Shown here: positions 49,404 through 59,138 of the stretch, piece by piece
Position numbering within the stretch: the stretch's first letter is position 1
Layout: every line of letters starts with the position of its first letter
Assembly (NCBI RefSeq): GCF_003063245.1
Contig: NZ_MUXE01000002.1
Span: 1 to 64,000 of the forward strand
Length of the DNA stretch: 64,000 bases
Direction of reading: 5' to 3'
Source: Arcobacter caeni
Lineage (GTDB): Bacteria; Campylobacterota; Campylobacteria; Campylobacterales; Arcobacteraceae
Position numbers and translations under genes: made by a program
The notes under the pieces: model-generated
What the model saw: only the letters and a program-made list of their open reading frames with translations
Told to the model about the DNA's origin: nothing
Database searches by the model: none

Positions 49404-50008
49404 TATTTTTTATTTTTTAGAGTATCTAAATCATCAGTCATAACTTCATTCCAAGTTGAATGACTTTTTCCATCTTTTCTTGTAAAGTTAGATTTAAAAG
49501 TATTCTCAACAGCTAAACCTCCAGTACTTTGAGGAGCATGACAAGCAGTACAATTGAATCTTGCATTTGATAATGTGTCAATAGGTTTTATTGAAATTTC
49601 ATTTTTCATATTATCAACTTCTTTTACAAAACTACCATCTTCTTGAACTGTATTTTTTGGTCTAAAATTAATATAGTGTGATTTTGGAATAGCAGTTGCA
49701 CCCATAGATTCAGCAACTGCTGCATCGTGGCAACCAACACACGCATTATTATCAGGTGTAATTTCTAATAATCCCTCAACATCATGTGGAATCATAGGAG
49801 GAGCATTTTGGTAAGCTCTTTCTATTTTATATCCACTCATTGGTTGTGAAGTACCATATTTTGTCTCATCAGGAGCAGCTTTGTCTTCTGAATATATGTC
49901 AACTTTTCTTAAACCTAACGAATCTTCCGTCACTGTTTTTGGTGCACTTGCAGCAAATAATATTGTTGTTGCTACTGTTATTGCTAAAGCTAATTTACCT
50001 AACTTCAT
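49403..50008 (-). CDS. napB: Periplasmic dihaem cytochrome NapB
   Basis: 201 residues with a signal peptide (about 1-20). Two haem c sites are at CVGCH (90-94) and CTACH (153-157). It passes electrons to NapA. It overlaps the end of napH by 14 bases. AAGGAAAACAAA precedes ATG. Confidence 0.93.
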   Translation of the reverse strand: MKLGKLALAITVATTILFAASAPKTVTEDSLGLRKVDIYSEDKAAPDETKYGTSQPMSGYKIERAYQNAPPMIPHDVEGLLEITPDNNACVGCHDAAVAESMGATAIPKSHYINFRPKNTVQEDGSFVKEVDNMKNEISIKPIDTLSNARFNCTACHAPQSTGGLAVENTFKSNFTRKDGKSHSTWNEVMTDDLDTLKNKK

Positions 50009-50828
50009 TTTTGTTTTCCTTTTTTAAATTTTTTATTGAAAAATTAAGAGCATCATCATCACAAACTTCTACGCATCTTCCACAGTTTGTACATTCCCCG
50101 CTTAATACAGGAATAGAAGTTTTTGTAACCATGTGTAAAACTTGATTTTCAGGACAAACTTCTTTACATTTCATACAAGCTGTGCAATTATCAGCATTGT
50201 GATGCACTCTTATTAAACTAAATCTTCCAACTAGTGAATAAAATCCACCAAGAGGACAAATATGACCACACCAACCATTTTTTAAAACAAATAAATCGAA
50301 AAGAAAGATTACAAGTATTGCAGCCCAACCAAATCCTAATCCAAATATGATTCCTCTATGAACCATAGAAATAGGAGATACTAATTCAAAAGCAGCAACA
50401 CCCATAAAAAAAGATATTACAAGACTAATTGCTATTACCCAATATCTTATACTTCTTGAAGCTGGTTGTTTTTTTTGGATTTGATTAAATCCAAATTTTC
50501 TTCGTAAATAGTTTGCTAAATCTGTAATCATATTTACAGGACAAACCCAAGAACAAAAAGCACGACCACCAACAATCATATAAAATATAAGAATAAAAAA
50601 AGCTCCCAGCAAAATATCAAACGATATAACTGCACCTGCAAAAAACATTTGTAAAACAGCATAAGGATCACTTAATGGAATAGTTTTTGCTACCAATGAA
50701 GAACTTAAATTCCCCATTAAAATATTTATTCCATATAAGTTTGCAATTACATATAAAACCATAATAGATATTTGCGAAATTCTTCTAGCAATTAGGAATC
50801 TATATTTTTTATAAATATTATTTATCAT
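49995..50828 (-). CDS. napH: Quinol dehydrogenase membrane component NapH
   Basis: 277 residues with four membrane segments. CSWVCPVNM and CGHICPLGG are the cysteine pairs at the cytoplasmic face. Two ferredoxin motifs follow at the C-terminus (CTACMKCKEVCP and CTNCGRCVEVC). With NapG it oxidises menaquinol and feeds NapB. The start overlaps the napG stop as ATGA. Confidence 0.93.
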   Translation of the reverse strand: MINNIYKKYRFLIARRISQISIMVLYVIANLYGINILMGNLSSSLVAKTIPLSDPYAVLQMFFAGAVISFDILLGAFFILIFYMIVGGRAFCSWVCPVNMITDLANYLRRKFGFNQIQKKQPASRSIRYWVIAISLVISFFMGVAAFELVSPISMVHRGIIFGLGFGWAAILVIFLFDLFVLKNGWCGHICPLGGFYSLVGRFSLIRVHHNADNCTACMKCKEVCPENQVLHMVTKTSIPVLSGECTNCGRCVEVCDDDALNFSIKNLKKENKNEVR

Positions 50829-51637
50829 TTTAATAAATCCTCCATATCATTGCTATTATTTAAAGAATCAACTGCACTATCTTTACTTATTTTTGTTTTT
50901 GTAGTTGTGCTTGTAGCATTTTCTACTCTTTTTTCGTCTTTTTTATCCCAACCTTGCACATAATGATCTCCGACTTTTCCTAAAGCTACATCTCGTGGTA
51001 GTACAAAAATTGCTGCTTTTTGTGTTACACAGGCTTTTTCACACAATCCACAACCTGTACATACATCTGTATGAACAACCGGTTTTAAAAAGGCGTGTTT
51101 TCCTGTTCTTTCATTTTTTGTATATTCAATACTAATAGCATTTCCCAAAAGTGGACAGGCTCTATAACAAGCATCACATTGGATACCCCAAAAAGCAATA
51201 CATGAACTATCATCAATAACAGCCACTCCCATTTGAGCTTTTGTTATGTCTAGTTTTTTTTCTTCATTTTGTACTGATTTTATATTTAATGCTCCTGTTG
51301 GACAAACAGGAACACATGGAATATCAACACACATATAACAAGGTATTTCCCTTGGAATATAAAATGGTGTTCCAAGAGGTTTGTTATCTCCTGGTTTTGC
51401 TAATCTTAAAGTATCAAATGGACAGGCTTCTACACACATCCCACATTTTATACATGTTGCTAAAAAATCATCTTCTTTAAGTGCAGCAGGAGGTCTTAAT
51501 ATTAATGAAGTAGCTTTTACTTCATCAACGAAAGCACTCCAAGTTAAACCTCCAAGAATTGCTAAGCCAGTAGCTCGTGCAATTGTTAGAAAAAATTTTC
51601 TTCTTTCAGTTATTGGTAGGTTTTTTTCTGTTTTCAT
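50825..51637 (-). CDS. napG: Periplasmic ferredoxin NapG
   Basis: 270 residues. A Tat-like signal (RRKFFLTIARATGLAILGG) opens the protein. Four 4Fe-4S motifs follow, including CIKCGMCVEACP, CYMCVDIPCVPVCP, CDACYRACP and CTGCGLCEKACV. It connects NapH with NapB. It lies 29 bases after napA. Confidence 0.93.
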   Translation of the reverse strand: MKTEKNLPITERRKFFLTIARATGLAILGGLTWSAFVDEVKATSLILRPPAALKEDDFLATCIKCGMCVEACPFDTLRLAKPGDNKPLGTPFYIPREIPCYMCVDIPCVPVCPTGALNIKSVQNEEKKLDITKAQMGVAVIDDSSCIAFWGIQCDACYRACPLLGNAISIEYTKNERTGKHAFLKPVVHTDVCTGCGLCEKACVTQKAAIFVLPRDVALGKVGDHYVQGWDKKDEKRVENATSTTTKTKISKDSAVDSLNNSNDMEDLLK

Positions 51638-51666
51638 CTTTTCTTCTTTTATTTCTGTTTAAACTT

Positions 51667-54477
51667 TTACGCTTGATAAATTTTAACCGCACATTTCTTA
51701 AAGTCTGTTTGACCTGATTGTGGACAAGTTGCATCTAAACAAACTTTATTGATAAATACTTTTTCATCAAACCAAGGTACAAATACTAAACCTCTTGATG
51801 GTCTATTTCTTCCTCTTGTTTCAACTCTTGCTTTTACTTTTCCTCTTCTTGATTCAACCCAACATAATGCACCTTGTTTTACACCATATGTAACAGCATC
51901 TTCAGGATGCATATAACATAATGCTTCTGGAACAGCTCTGTAAAGTTCTGGAACCCTCATAGTCATAGTTCCTGAATGCCAATGCTCTAGTACTCTTCCT
52001 GTACATAACCAAACTGGATATTCAGCTGTTGGAACTTCCGGTGGATCCATATATGGTCTTGCAAAAATTTTCGCTTTGTTTTTTAATGATTTTTTAGTTT
52101 GGTCTTTAACACCTAATAAATCACCTTGAGCTAACTCTTTTGCTAATGTTCCATAGAATGCAAAATCGCTATCAGGACTTGCTTTTTTAGCATAAGGATC
52201 ATATTTAGTGTTAAATCTCCATTGTGTTTCTTTTCCATCAACAACTGGCCATTTTAATCCTCTTACTTTATGGTAAGTATCAAAGTCAGCTAAATCGTGT
52301 CCATGACCTCTTCCAAATCCAGCATACTCTTCAAATAAATATTTTTGAATAAAGAATCCATAACCTTTGAATACTTTTCCATCACTTCCAAGAACTTTTC
52401 TTGAGTCACCAAATCCTTCACTATTATCATATCCAGCTTGAACAGGGTCTTTTTGGTCTAATTTGTAAGATTTAGCTTTTTTATTTGCGAATAAAATATC
52501 AAACATAGTTGTGTTTTCATTATATCCCATAGCTTTTGCTGCTTCTATAACATCTGGAAGTTTGATTTCACCTTTTGAACTTAAAAGTGATTGTTCACCC
52601 CATAAATCTTTTACAGTAAATCTTTTTGAAAGTTCAACCCATTGCCATGTATCAGACATTGCATCACCAACTGGTAAAACTTGTTGTCTCCAATGTTGTG
52701 TTCTTCTTTCTGCATTTCCATATGCTCCCCATTTTTCATAAATCATGGCAGTTGGTAAAATTAAATCAGAAACTTTTGCAGAAATTCCTGGGTATCCATC
52801 TGATGTTACAATGAAGTTATCCATTTCTCTTGCTGCTTTAATCCAATGTGTTGCACTTGCTGTATCTTGGTATGGATTACAAACATTTACCCACGCAAAT
52901 TTGATATTTCCATCTTCAATATCTCTATGGATTTTCATAATATGTTGGTGACCTTTTGGATTTAAAGTTCCAGCAGGAATTGCCCATGCATTTTCAGCGA
53001 TTTCTCTATGTTTTGGATTATCTACCATCATATCAGCTGGAAGTCTATGTGCAAATACTCCAACTTCTCTAGCTGTTCCACAAGCACTTGGTTGTCCTGT
53101 TAATGAAAATGCTCCAGAACCTGGTTTTGCTTGTTTATTTAATAAGAAGTGAACATTATATGAAAGTGTATTTACCCATGTTCCTCTTGTATGTTGGTTC
53201 ATTCCCATTGTCCAGAATGAAACAATTTTTCTATCTTTTTCAATATATAAATCAGCTAATGCTTGAAGTTTTTTCTTAAATTCTTCAATATCTTCATCAG
53301 GATTTCCTTTTGAAATTTTTGCTACATAATCAAGAGTATAAGGTTCTAATGCTTTTTTATAATCTTCAAATGAAATTTCCCAGTGTGCTAAACCTGTATT
53401 TTTATTTACTAATTTATCACCAGCTTTATATCCATAAGGAGCAAGAGCAGGAGCTTCATTTTCAGATACGATTTTTTCCATTTCTTTAGAAATAGTTTGC
53501 ATTTCTAAATCTGAATATTTTCCATCAACGATAGATTTTTCATCACTTCTTCTCATACCATAACCAATATTTACAGGACTTGCTGCAAATACAATATGTT
53601 CTTTAATGAAATTCCAATCAATAGCTTCTGGACGATTATATACAATTTCTCTAGCTATATAATTCCATAAAGCAAGGTCAGTATTTGGAGTAAAAATGAT
53701 TTCAATATCAGCAATATCAGAAGTTCTATGTCTATAAGTTGAAATATTTACAAGTCTAACTTTGTCTGGATTAGATAATTTTCTATCTGTTACCCTTGAC
53801 CATAAAATAGGGTGCATTTCTGCCATATTTGAACCCCAAGTTACAACTGTATCTGTAAGTTCAATATCATCATAACAACCACTTGGCTCATCAATACCAA
53901 AAGTTTGATAGAAACCAACAACCGCAGAAGCCATACAATGTCTAGCATTTGGATCAATTGCATTTGATCTAAATCCAGCTTTCATCATTTTTTGAGCTGC
54001 ATATCCTTCCATAATTGTATGTTGTCCAGATGCAAAAACTGCAACTCCCTCAGGACCTTTTTCTTTAAGGGCAACTCTTATGTGTTTTTCCATTTCATCA
54101 AAGGCTCTTTTCCAAGAAACAGGAGCAAAATCAGCTTTTTTATCAAATTCACCTTTTGCATTAACTCTTAATAAAGGTTGTTTTAATCTATCTGCACCAT
54201 ACATGATTTTAGCATTAAAATAACCTTTAATACAGTTAAGTCCTCTATTAACAGGAGCTGCTGGATCCCCTTTTACGGCAACAATTTTACCTTCTTTAGT
54301 AGCAAGCATAATACCACAACCAGTTCCACAGAAACGACAAGCTGCCTTGTCCCATCTCCAACCACCTTCAGCTGTATCTGCTTGTGCTTGTAAATCAGCT
54401 GGTACACTCATACCAATTGCTGCTGCTGCACTTGCTGCTGCTGAACTTTTTAGGAAGTCTCTTCTTGAAAGCGACAT
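51667..54477 (-). CDS. napA: Periplasmic nitrate reductase catalytic subunit
   Basis: 936 residues from ATG 54477, which follows AAAAGGAGAAAAG. A frame 19 codons longer would put residues before the Tat signal [12 protein letters not shown]. The 4Fe-4S ligands are C47, C50, C54 and C82. The molybdenum-binding cysteine lies in ARHCMASAV. It reduces nitrate to nitrite with a Mo-bis-MGD cofactor. It is first in napAGHBFLD and transcribed from an FNR-type promoter. Confidence 0.96.
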   Translation of the reverse strand: MSLSRRDFLKSSAAASAAAAIGMSVPADLQAQADTAEGGWRWDKAACRFCGTGCGIMLATKEGKIVAVKGDPAAPVNRGLNCIKGYFNAKIMYGADRLKQPLLRVNAKGEFDKKADFAPVSWKRAFDEMEKHIRVALKEKGPEGVAVFASGQHTIMEGYAAQKMMKAGFRSNAIDPNARHCMASAVVGFYQTFGIDEPSGCYDDIELTDTVVTWGSNMAEMHPILWSRVTDRKLSNPDKVRLVNISTYRHRTSDIADIEIIFTPNTDLALWNYIAREIVYNRPEAIDWNFIKEHIVFAASPVNIGYGMRRSDEKSIVDGKYSDLEMQTISKEMEKIVSENEAPALAPYGYKAGDKLVNKNTGLAHWEISFEDYKKALEPYTLDYVAKISKGNPDEDIEEFKKKLQALADLYIEKDRKIVSFWTMGMNQHTRGTWVNTLSYNVHFLLNKQAKPGSGAFSLTGQPSACGTAREVGVFAHRLPADMMVDNPKHREIAENAWAIPAGTLNPKGHQHIMKIHRDIEDGNIKFAWVNVCNPYQDTASATHWIKAAREMDNFIVTSDGYPGISAKVSDLILPTAMIYEKWGAYGNAERRTQHWRQQVLPVGDAMSDTWQWVELSKRFTVKDLWGEQSLLSSKGEIKLPDVIEAAKAMGYNENTTMFDILFANKKAKSYKLDQKDPVQAGYDNSEGFGDSRKVLGSDGKVFKGYGFFIQKYLFEEYAGFGRGHGHDLADFDTYHKVRGLKWPVVDGKETQWRFNTKYDPYAKKASPDSDFAFYGTLAKELAQGDLLGVKDQTKKSLKNKAKIFARPYMDPPEVPTAEYPVWLCTGRVLEHWHSGTMTMRVPELYRAVPEALCYMHPEDAVTYGVKQGALCWVESRRGKVKARVETRGRNRPSRGLVFVPWFDEKVFINKVCLDATCPQSGQTDFKKCAVKIYQA

Positions 54478-54514
54478 CTTTTCTCCTTTTTTGAAATATA
54501 ATTCTTTACTCTGA

Positions 54515-54556
54515 ATTGTAACACTTAAGCCCAAATTTACGGTTGACCTGCATCAA
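54515..54556 (-). promoter_or_regulatory. FNR-type promoter of the nap operon
   Basis: The box at 54543-54556 reads TTGACCTGCATCAA on the plus strand, one base off consensus. TACAAT on the minus strand (54520-54515) is the -10, and the box is centred at -41.5. Confidence 0.8.
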
Positions 54557-54619
54557 GACCATGAAATCTTCATTAAGATAAAATCTTCCTATATAAATAG
54601 TTGAAGAAAAGGATAAAAA

Positions 54620-55513
54620 ATGGGATTTCATAGTTATATAAGAGCAGTTGGAACTGGTCCTAAATCAAATAGAGAATTAACAAAAAATGAAACAATTGAT
54701 GCGATAGAATCAATCTTAAATCAAAGTGTTCATAGTGAACAAATCGCAGCTTTTTTATTAGGTTGGCGTGTTAGACTTGAAACGGTTGAGGAGTTAAAAA
54801 CAACTCTTGAAGTTTGTAATAAATATATAAAAAGAGTGAAAATAGAAAACTCAATAGAACTAGGTTATCCCTTTGATGGAAAAGCTGATAATCCATATTT
54901 ATTGCCATTGATTCCTAAATATTTGAAAAAGTTTGATTTAAATCTTGTGGTAAGTGGCGATGAAATCCAACCTGCAAAAAAAGGTTTAACAATAAAACAA
55001 CTTTATGAAAACATAGAATTTGATGATAATATTTTCTATTTTGATAGGGCTGATTATTTTAAAGAGTTAAATGATTTAACTAAAATAAGAAATATTTTAG
55101 GACTAAGAACTGCATTTAACACAGTTGAAAAACTACTAAATCCAGGAACTTCTGATTATGCTGTAAATGCAGCTTTTCATAAACCTTATGTTGCAAAATA
55201 TAATCAAATATTTGGTAACAACTATAAAAACCTAATCATAGTAAAAGGAAATGAAGGAACACCCGAAATCTTTTCAAAATGTAAATATTGGCAAACAATA
55301 GATGGAAAAATTAGTGAATATATAATCGACCCTGAATATTTCGGAATAAATTACAAAAAATCAACAGATATAATCCCACCTGAGGAGTCATTAAATATGA
55401 CAAAAAATCCAAGTGATGAACTAGAAAAATTAGCAAAATTAAACGCAGCAATGTTTCTTGTAGCTGCCCAAAAAGCCGATGATATAAAGATAGCTTTTGA
55501 AATGATTGAATAA
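54620..55513 (+). CDS. TrpD2-like protein (anthranilate phosphoribosyltransferase fold)
   Basis: 297 residues. The N-terminal helical domain (LTKNETIDAIESILNQ, EQIAAFLLGWRVR) and the following region match the glycosyltransferase family 3 fold as in E. coli YbiB (TrpD2), which binds nucleic acid rather than making tryptophan precursors. The PRPP-binding glycine loop of true TrpD is altered (VVSGDEIQP). AAAAGGATAAAAA precedes ATG. It is divergent from napA. Confidence 0.7.
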   Translation: MGFHSYIRAVGTGPKSNRELTKNETIDAIESILNQSVHSEQIAAFLLGWRVRLETVEELKTTLEVCNKYIKRVKIENSIELGYPFDGKADNPYLLPLIPKYLKKFDLNLVVSGDEIQPAKKGLTIKQLYENIEFDDNIFYFDRADYFKELNDLTKIRNILGLRTAFNTVEKLLNPGTSDYAVNAAFHKPYVAKYNQIFGNNYKNLIIVKGNEGTPEIFSKCKYWQTIDGKISEYIIDPEYFGINYKKSTDIIPPEESLNMTKNPSDELEKLAKLNAAMFLVAAQKADDIKIAFEMIE

Positions 55514-55571
55514 CGATTTTTATTATACTTTGGATATTATTAACACAAATAAATATCCAAGGTTAAGTTTT

Positions 55572-55673
55572 ATGTCTATGTTTCAAAGTTCAGTATTAAA
55601 AAGTTTTTCTCAAGATGAGAGTTTAGTAGTTCTTAGATGGTCGTTGTTTCAAAAGTATTTGAATCTACAATGA
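55572..55673 (+). pseudogene. N-terminal remnant of a large gene, possibly a type IIG restriction-modification enzyme
   Basis: 33 codons, beginning MSMFQSSVLKSFSQDES and continuing VVLRWSLFQKYL, then a stop. From memory this resembles the start of large restriction-modification methylases in Campylobacterota (MFQ-SVLK, then a conserved W-x2-FQKYL). No methylase motifs follow, so most of the gene is gone. Family call is tentative. Confidence 0.35.
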
Positions 55674-55949
55674 AAATTATTTACGATTTAAATTAATTCT
55701 ATTAAAACTAATTGATATACTAAAAAATAAAAGGTTTTATAAAAAATTATAATAACGAGATTTTAAATGAACTAATAAAAGTACTTTTATCTATTTCTAA
55801 ATTTAAGAAATTATGAAGGGTTTCATAAAAAAAGAGTTATAAAAAATCTAGATAAATCACTTGTAGATTATGATTTATATTCTACATCTTCAAATATTCT
55901 ATTTTTAGTACAAAGAGAATTTAGAACACAAAAAAAAGGCAATAAATGA
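55674..55949 (+). pseudogene. Decayed coding stretch
   Basis: Two fragments in different frames can be read: one ends ELIKVLLSISKFKKL before a stop near 55810, and the other runs from about 55779 to 55949 (LRNYEGFHKKRVIKNL and ILFLVQREFRTQKKG). They look like one gene broken by a frameshift and upstream stops, with no usable start. The second stop overlaps the next gene's ATG as ATGA, which suggests an old operon. Product not recognised. Confidence 0.4.
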
Positions 55950-56560
55950 ATTTGCATTTAAAAAATACCATTGTAGCTGGAATTAGTACTTTACCATTTG
56001 GTGGAGGAATATCTGTTTTAATAGATAAATATATACCTGATAATCTTCAAAAGAAGAAAAATCAACTATTAGAAAATATACTTAATGATTTAGAAAAAAT
56101 AAAAAACAAGATAGATGATGATTTTTTAAAAAGTGAAGATTTTACCTTAACTTTTTTAAGGATATTCAATAAAGCTATGGTAGAAAATAATGTGATAAAG
56201 TCTAAAATATTTCGCATTGTTTTAAAAAATATTGCGATTAATAGTCAAAGTGTTGATTTGGAAACAGAATTATTTATAAAATTAATCGAAGATTTAATAA
56301 CTCACCAATTTTATTTTTTACATATGATAAGTCATAGTGAAATTGTTTACAAGAATGTACATTATTTTACAGATTTAAAAGATCATGAAAAATATTCTTT
56401 AACGAGTTTAGAAAATTATGGATTAATTGAAAAAATAGATAATCAGTTTAATCAAAGTAAATATAAACTTACTACTTTAGGAGAAAGATTTTATTTGTTT
56501 ATAGATTATGAAAATATTTATAAAGAATTTATTGATGAATTACAACAATCAAAAAAATGA
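55946..56560 (+). CDS. Unknown protein with a glycine-rich N-terminus and a winged-helix-like tail
   Basis: 204 residues. A short hydrophobic start (AGISTLPFGGGISVLIDKY) could touch the membrane. Residues 30-140 are helical and charged. The end (YSLTSLENYGLIEKI, YKLTTLGERFYLFI) looks like a winged helix. I do not recognise the family, though the start resembles proteins seen in defence islands. AAAGGCAATAA precedes ATG. The HEPN-like gene follows after 25 bases, so they are probably one unit. Confidence 0.55.
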   Translation: MNLHLKNTIVAGISTLPFGGGISVLIDKYIPDNLQKKKNQLLENILNDLEKIKNKIDDDFLKSEDFTLTFLRIFNKAMVENNVIKSKIFRIVLKNIAINSQSVDLETELFIKLIEDLITHQFYFLHMISHSEIVYKNVHYFTDLKDHEKYSLTSLENYGLIEKIDNQFNQSKYKLTTLGERFYLFIDYENIYKEFIDELQQSKK

Positions 56561-56585
56561 TTATATAAAAATCTAGGATTATAAT

Positions 56586-57818
56586 ATGGGAAAAGATATA
56601 TTACTTCAAGATAAAAAAACTGGACAATTTTTTTCTTTTTCACCATTCCAAGTAAAACAAAAAGTTTGGGAAAACAATAGAAATATTCCAAAAGATTTAA
56701 GTGAAAATATAAAACAAAAGCCTAATGAAAATTGTATGTGGTTTGAAGAAAATTGGGTTGAAAAAAGTTTTTTGCCAAAAGATTATAAAGAACCAATTTC
56801 TGAAATACCTAGTTATGATCCAGCTTGGATAACTTTTCTTTTTGAAGCACTTGTAATTATTTCTAAAAACAAAGATGATTTTGTAGTTACATTAGATGAA
56901 ATAAATAGTAATTTATATGACACAAGAATATTATCAAAGTTTGTTACTAAACTAAAAAATTATGATGAAAAATCTCAATTAGATATTCTAGTTACATTTG
57001 ATGGTTCAATTATGTTACCAATAGATGAAAACTACAATACAACTGAAAAAGCTGTAAGTAAATTCAACGAAATAATAGGAGCTTTGTTTTTAGGGGGAAT
57101 TTTAGTAAAACCTATTGATTTAACTAAACTACAACAAGGTTGTATTATAGAAAATGGAGGTTCTAATTTTTCTTATATACCATCACCGAATAATGACTTT
57201 AGAAATAAATCTTCAAGCATAACAGAAAGAATAAAAGCACTGTATCCCAACCATATACAAGTAGAAGAATTTATAGAAGCTTATAACTTTGGCATCAATA
57301 TAATCAATAAAGTGAATTTCTCGCCTATCTTTTTAGCATTGGGATATCATTATTTAAATCAAGGAAAAATAGCTGAATCTTTAAGTAATCTATGGATAGT
57401 TATGGAGCAAATAACAGACTTTTTATATCAAAATAAAATAGACTCTTCTATATCAAAAATTTTGAAAAGAGCATTACCAAAAAATATCAATATAAAAACA
57501 AAACATGATATTTTACATGAAATAAAAATTATAAATGAACAAAGCTTTCAAATTTTAAAAAGTAATAGAACAGACAGAAATAATCTTTTACATGATGGAA
57601 TAATACCAAATAGAGAAAATGTAATAAAACTTTGGACTACTTTATTAGATTTGCTTGAAGTTGCCATAAATATAAAGCTTGAAAAATTGCAAGAAAATTC
57701 TAAAATGGTATTAAATAGAAATTTAGATAGGCATGTAAAAGATATAACTCCTAAAAAAACTAATTTTGAACAATGGAAAATAGAAATGTCCGAGCTTGAG
57801 AATGAATATAAATGTTAA
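56586..57818 (+). CDS. HEPN-domain-like protein, possible RNase effector
   Basis: 410 residues, cytoplasmic. The C-terminal third is helical and carries RNNLLH at 331-336, the R-x4-H motif of HEPN RNases, set in a context (SNRTDRNNLLHDG) typical of ApeA-like and related HEPN proteins. The N-terminal part (about 1-230) is not recognised. HEPN proteins often cut RNA in anti-phage or toxin systems. The gene follows a possible partner by 25 bases. Function is inferred from the motif and location. Confidence 0.55.
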   Translation: MGKDILLQDKKTGQFFSFSPFQVKQKVWENNRNIPKDLSENIKQKPNENCMWFEENWVEKSFLPKDYKEPISEIPSYDPAWITFLFEALVIISKNKDDFVVTLDEINSNLYDTRILSKFVTKLKNYDEKSQLDILVTFDGSIMLPIDENYNTTEKAVSKFNEIIGALFLGGILVKPIDLTKLQQGCIIENGGSNFSYIPSPNNDFRNKSSSITERIKALYPNHIQVEEFIEAYNFGINIINKVNFSPIFLALGYHYLNQGKIAESLSNLWIVMEQITDFLYQNKIDSSISKILKRALPKNINIKTKHDILHEIKIINEQSFQILKSNRTDRNNLLHDGIIPNRENVIKLWTTLLDLLEVAINIKLEKLQENSKMVLNRNLDRHVKDITPKKTNFEQWKIEMSELENEYKC

Positions 57819-57979
57819 AAGATAAAAGAAACTGCTGAATTAAATTATAAATAAAGGGGATAGATACATTTTATTTTTCTTAACTCTTAATGAAACTACC
57901 AAAAAATAACAAACTGCAATATTTCTTATTATTAGTCGAAAAAGTTTATATAATAAATATAAATTCCAAAGACTAAAAA

Positions 57980-58848
57980 ATGCAAGAATTAATAATCAAT
58001 GAAAATAATATAAAAAACAAAATTTATACTATACAAAATCTTCAAGTTATGTTGGATAGAGATTTAGCAGAACTTTATGGAGTTGAAAATAGAGCTTTAA
58101 AACAAGCTGTGAAAAGAAATATTGAGAGATTCCCCGCAGATTTTATGTTTGAGCTAACAGATATTGAGATAGATTTTATGGTATCACAATCTGTGATACC
58201 TTCAAAAAGCATCTCGGAGGAGCAAAACCTTTCGCTTTTACAGAACAAGGGCTTGCTAGTTTATCAAGTATTTTAAATAGTAAAATTGCTATTGAGATAA
58301 ATATTTCTATATTAAGAGCTTTTGTAGATATGAGAAGATTTTTAATCGATAATGCTTCAATTTTTCAAAGATTTACATATCTTGAGCAAAAAGTGATAAG
58401 TTATGATGATAAATTTGAAAAAATATTTAAAGCTTTAGAAGATAAAAATAGTGTTCCAATTCAAAATATTTTTTACGATGGACAAATTTATGATAGTTAT
58501 AGTTTTATAAATGATTTACTAAAACTAGCAATTAACGAAATAGTTTTGATAGATAATTATATAGATGATACGGTTTTTACTCTATTTAGCAAATACGAAA
58601 ATATAAGTTTTATAATCTACACAAACAATATTTCAAAGCAACTAAAATTAGATTTTGAAAAATATAAGAAACAGTATAAAAATATAGAATTAATTGAATT
58701 TAAAAATTCTCATGATAGATTTCTAATATTAGATAAAAAAGTGATTTATCATCTTGGTGCTAGTTTAAAAGATTTAGGTAAAAAGTGGTTTGCATTTTCA
58801 AAGATGAGTTTAGACATAGATGAGATTTTAAAGAAGTTGGAAGGGTAA
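57980..58848 (+). pseudogene. ORF6N-domain gene, copy 1, with a one-base frameshift
   Basis: Frame 1 (57980-58276) carries the ORF6N DNA-binding start (MQELIINENNIKNKIYTIQ, then LAELYGVENRALKQ). After the run of five A at 58204-58208 it goes out of frame. One extra A restores the expected KKHLGGAKPFAFTEQG and the rest of the protein, which stays open to 58848. The C-terminal part (about 150 residues) has NSHDRFLILDKK and GASLKDLGKKWF, the PLD-like HxRx4D motif. About 288 residues in total if restored. The promoter (TATAAT near 57950) and first 30 codons match the next two copies. Confidence 0.75.
58180..58200. repeat. Intragenic palindrome of ORF6N copy 1
   Basis: GGTATCACA and TGTGATACC (9-bp arms) flank ATC. 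It encodes part of MVSQSVIPS, just before the frameshift. Confidence 0.85.
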
Positions 58849-58855
58849 AAGTTAG

Positions 58856-58942
58856 CAAGATAGAATATATGATTATAAAAGGTATGAAAAACATGAAATA
58901 AAAAGAGATGGAGAAAAAAAGAATATGGTTTATTTCTGGTAA
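58856..58942 (+). other. Possible C-terminal remnant of a lost gene
   Basis: A short frame after a stop at 58853 reads QDRIYDYKRYEKHEIKRDG and ends MVYFW. The composition is protein-like but no start or ribosome site is present. The remainder of the 290-base gap up to the next ORF6N gene is AT-rich without a gene. Confidence 0.25.
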
Positions 58943-59138
58943 ATAAAAAACAAATAAAAAACAAAATGAAAACAAATATGATTAAAACCCCTAATTTAAA
59001 GCTTTTTTAGAAGTAATTTTATTTTATAAAATAAATAAAAATCAAAAATAAGAAAATAAATAATAACAAACTGCAATATTTTTTATCATTAGTCAAAAAA
59101 ATTTATATAATTCTTGTATAAATTTTAAAGGCTAAAAA

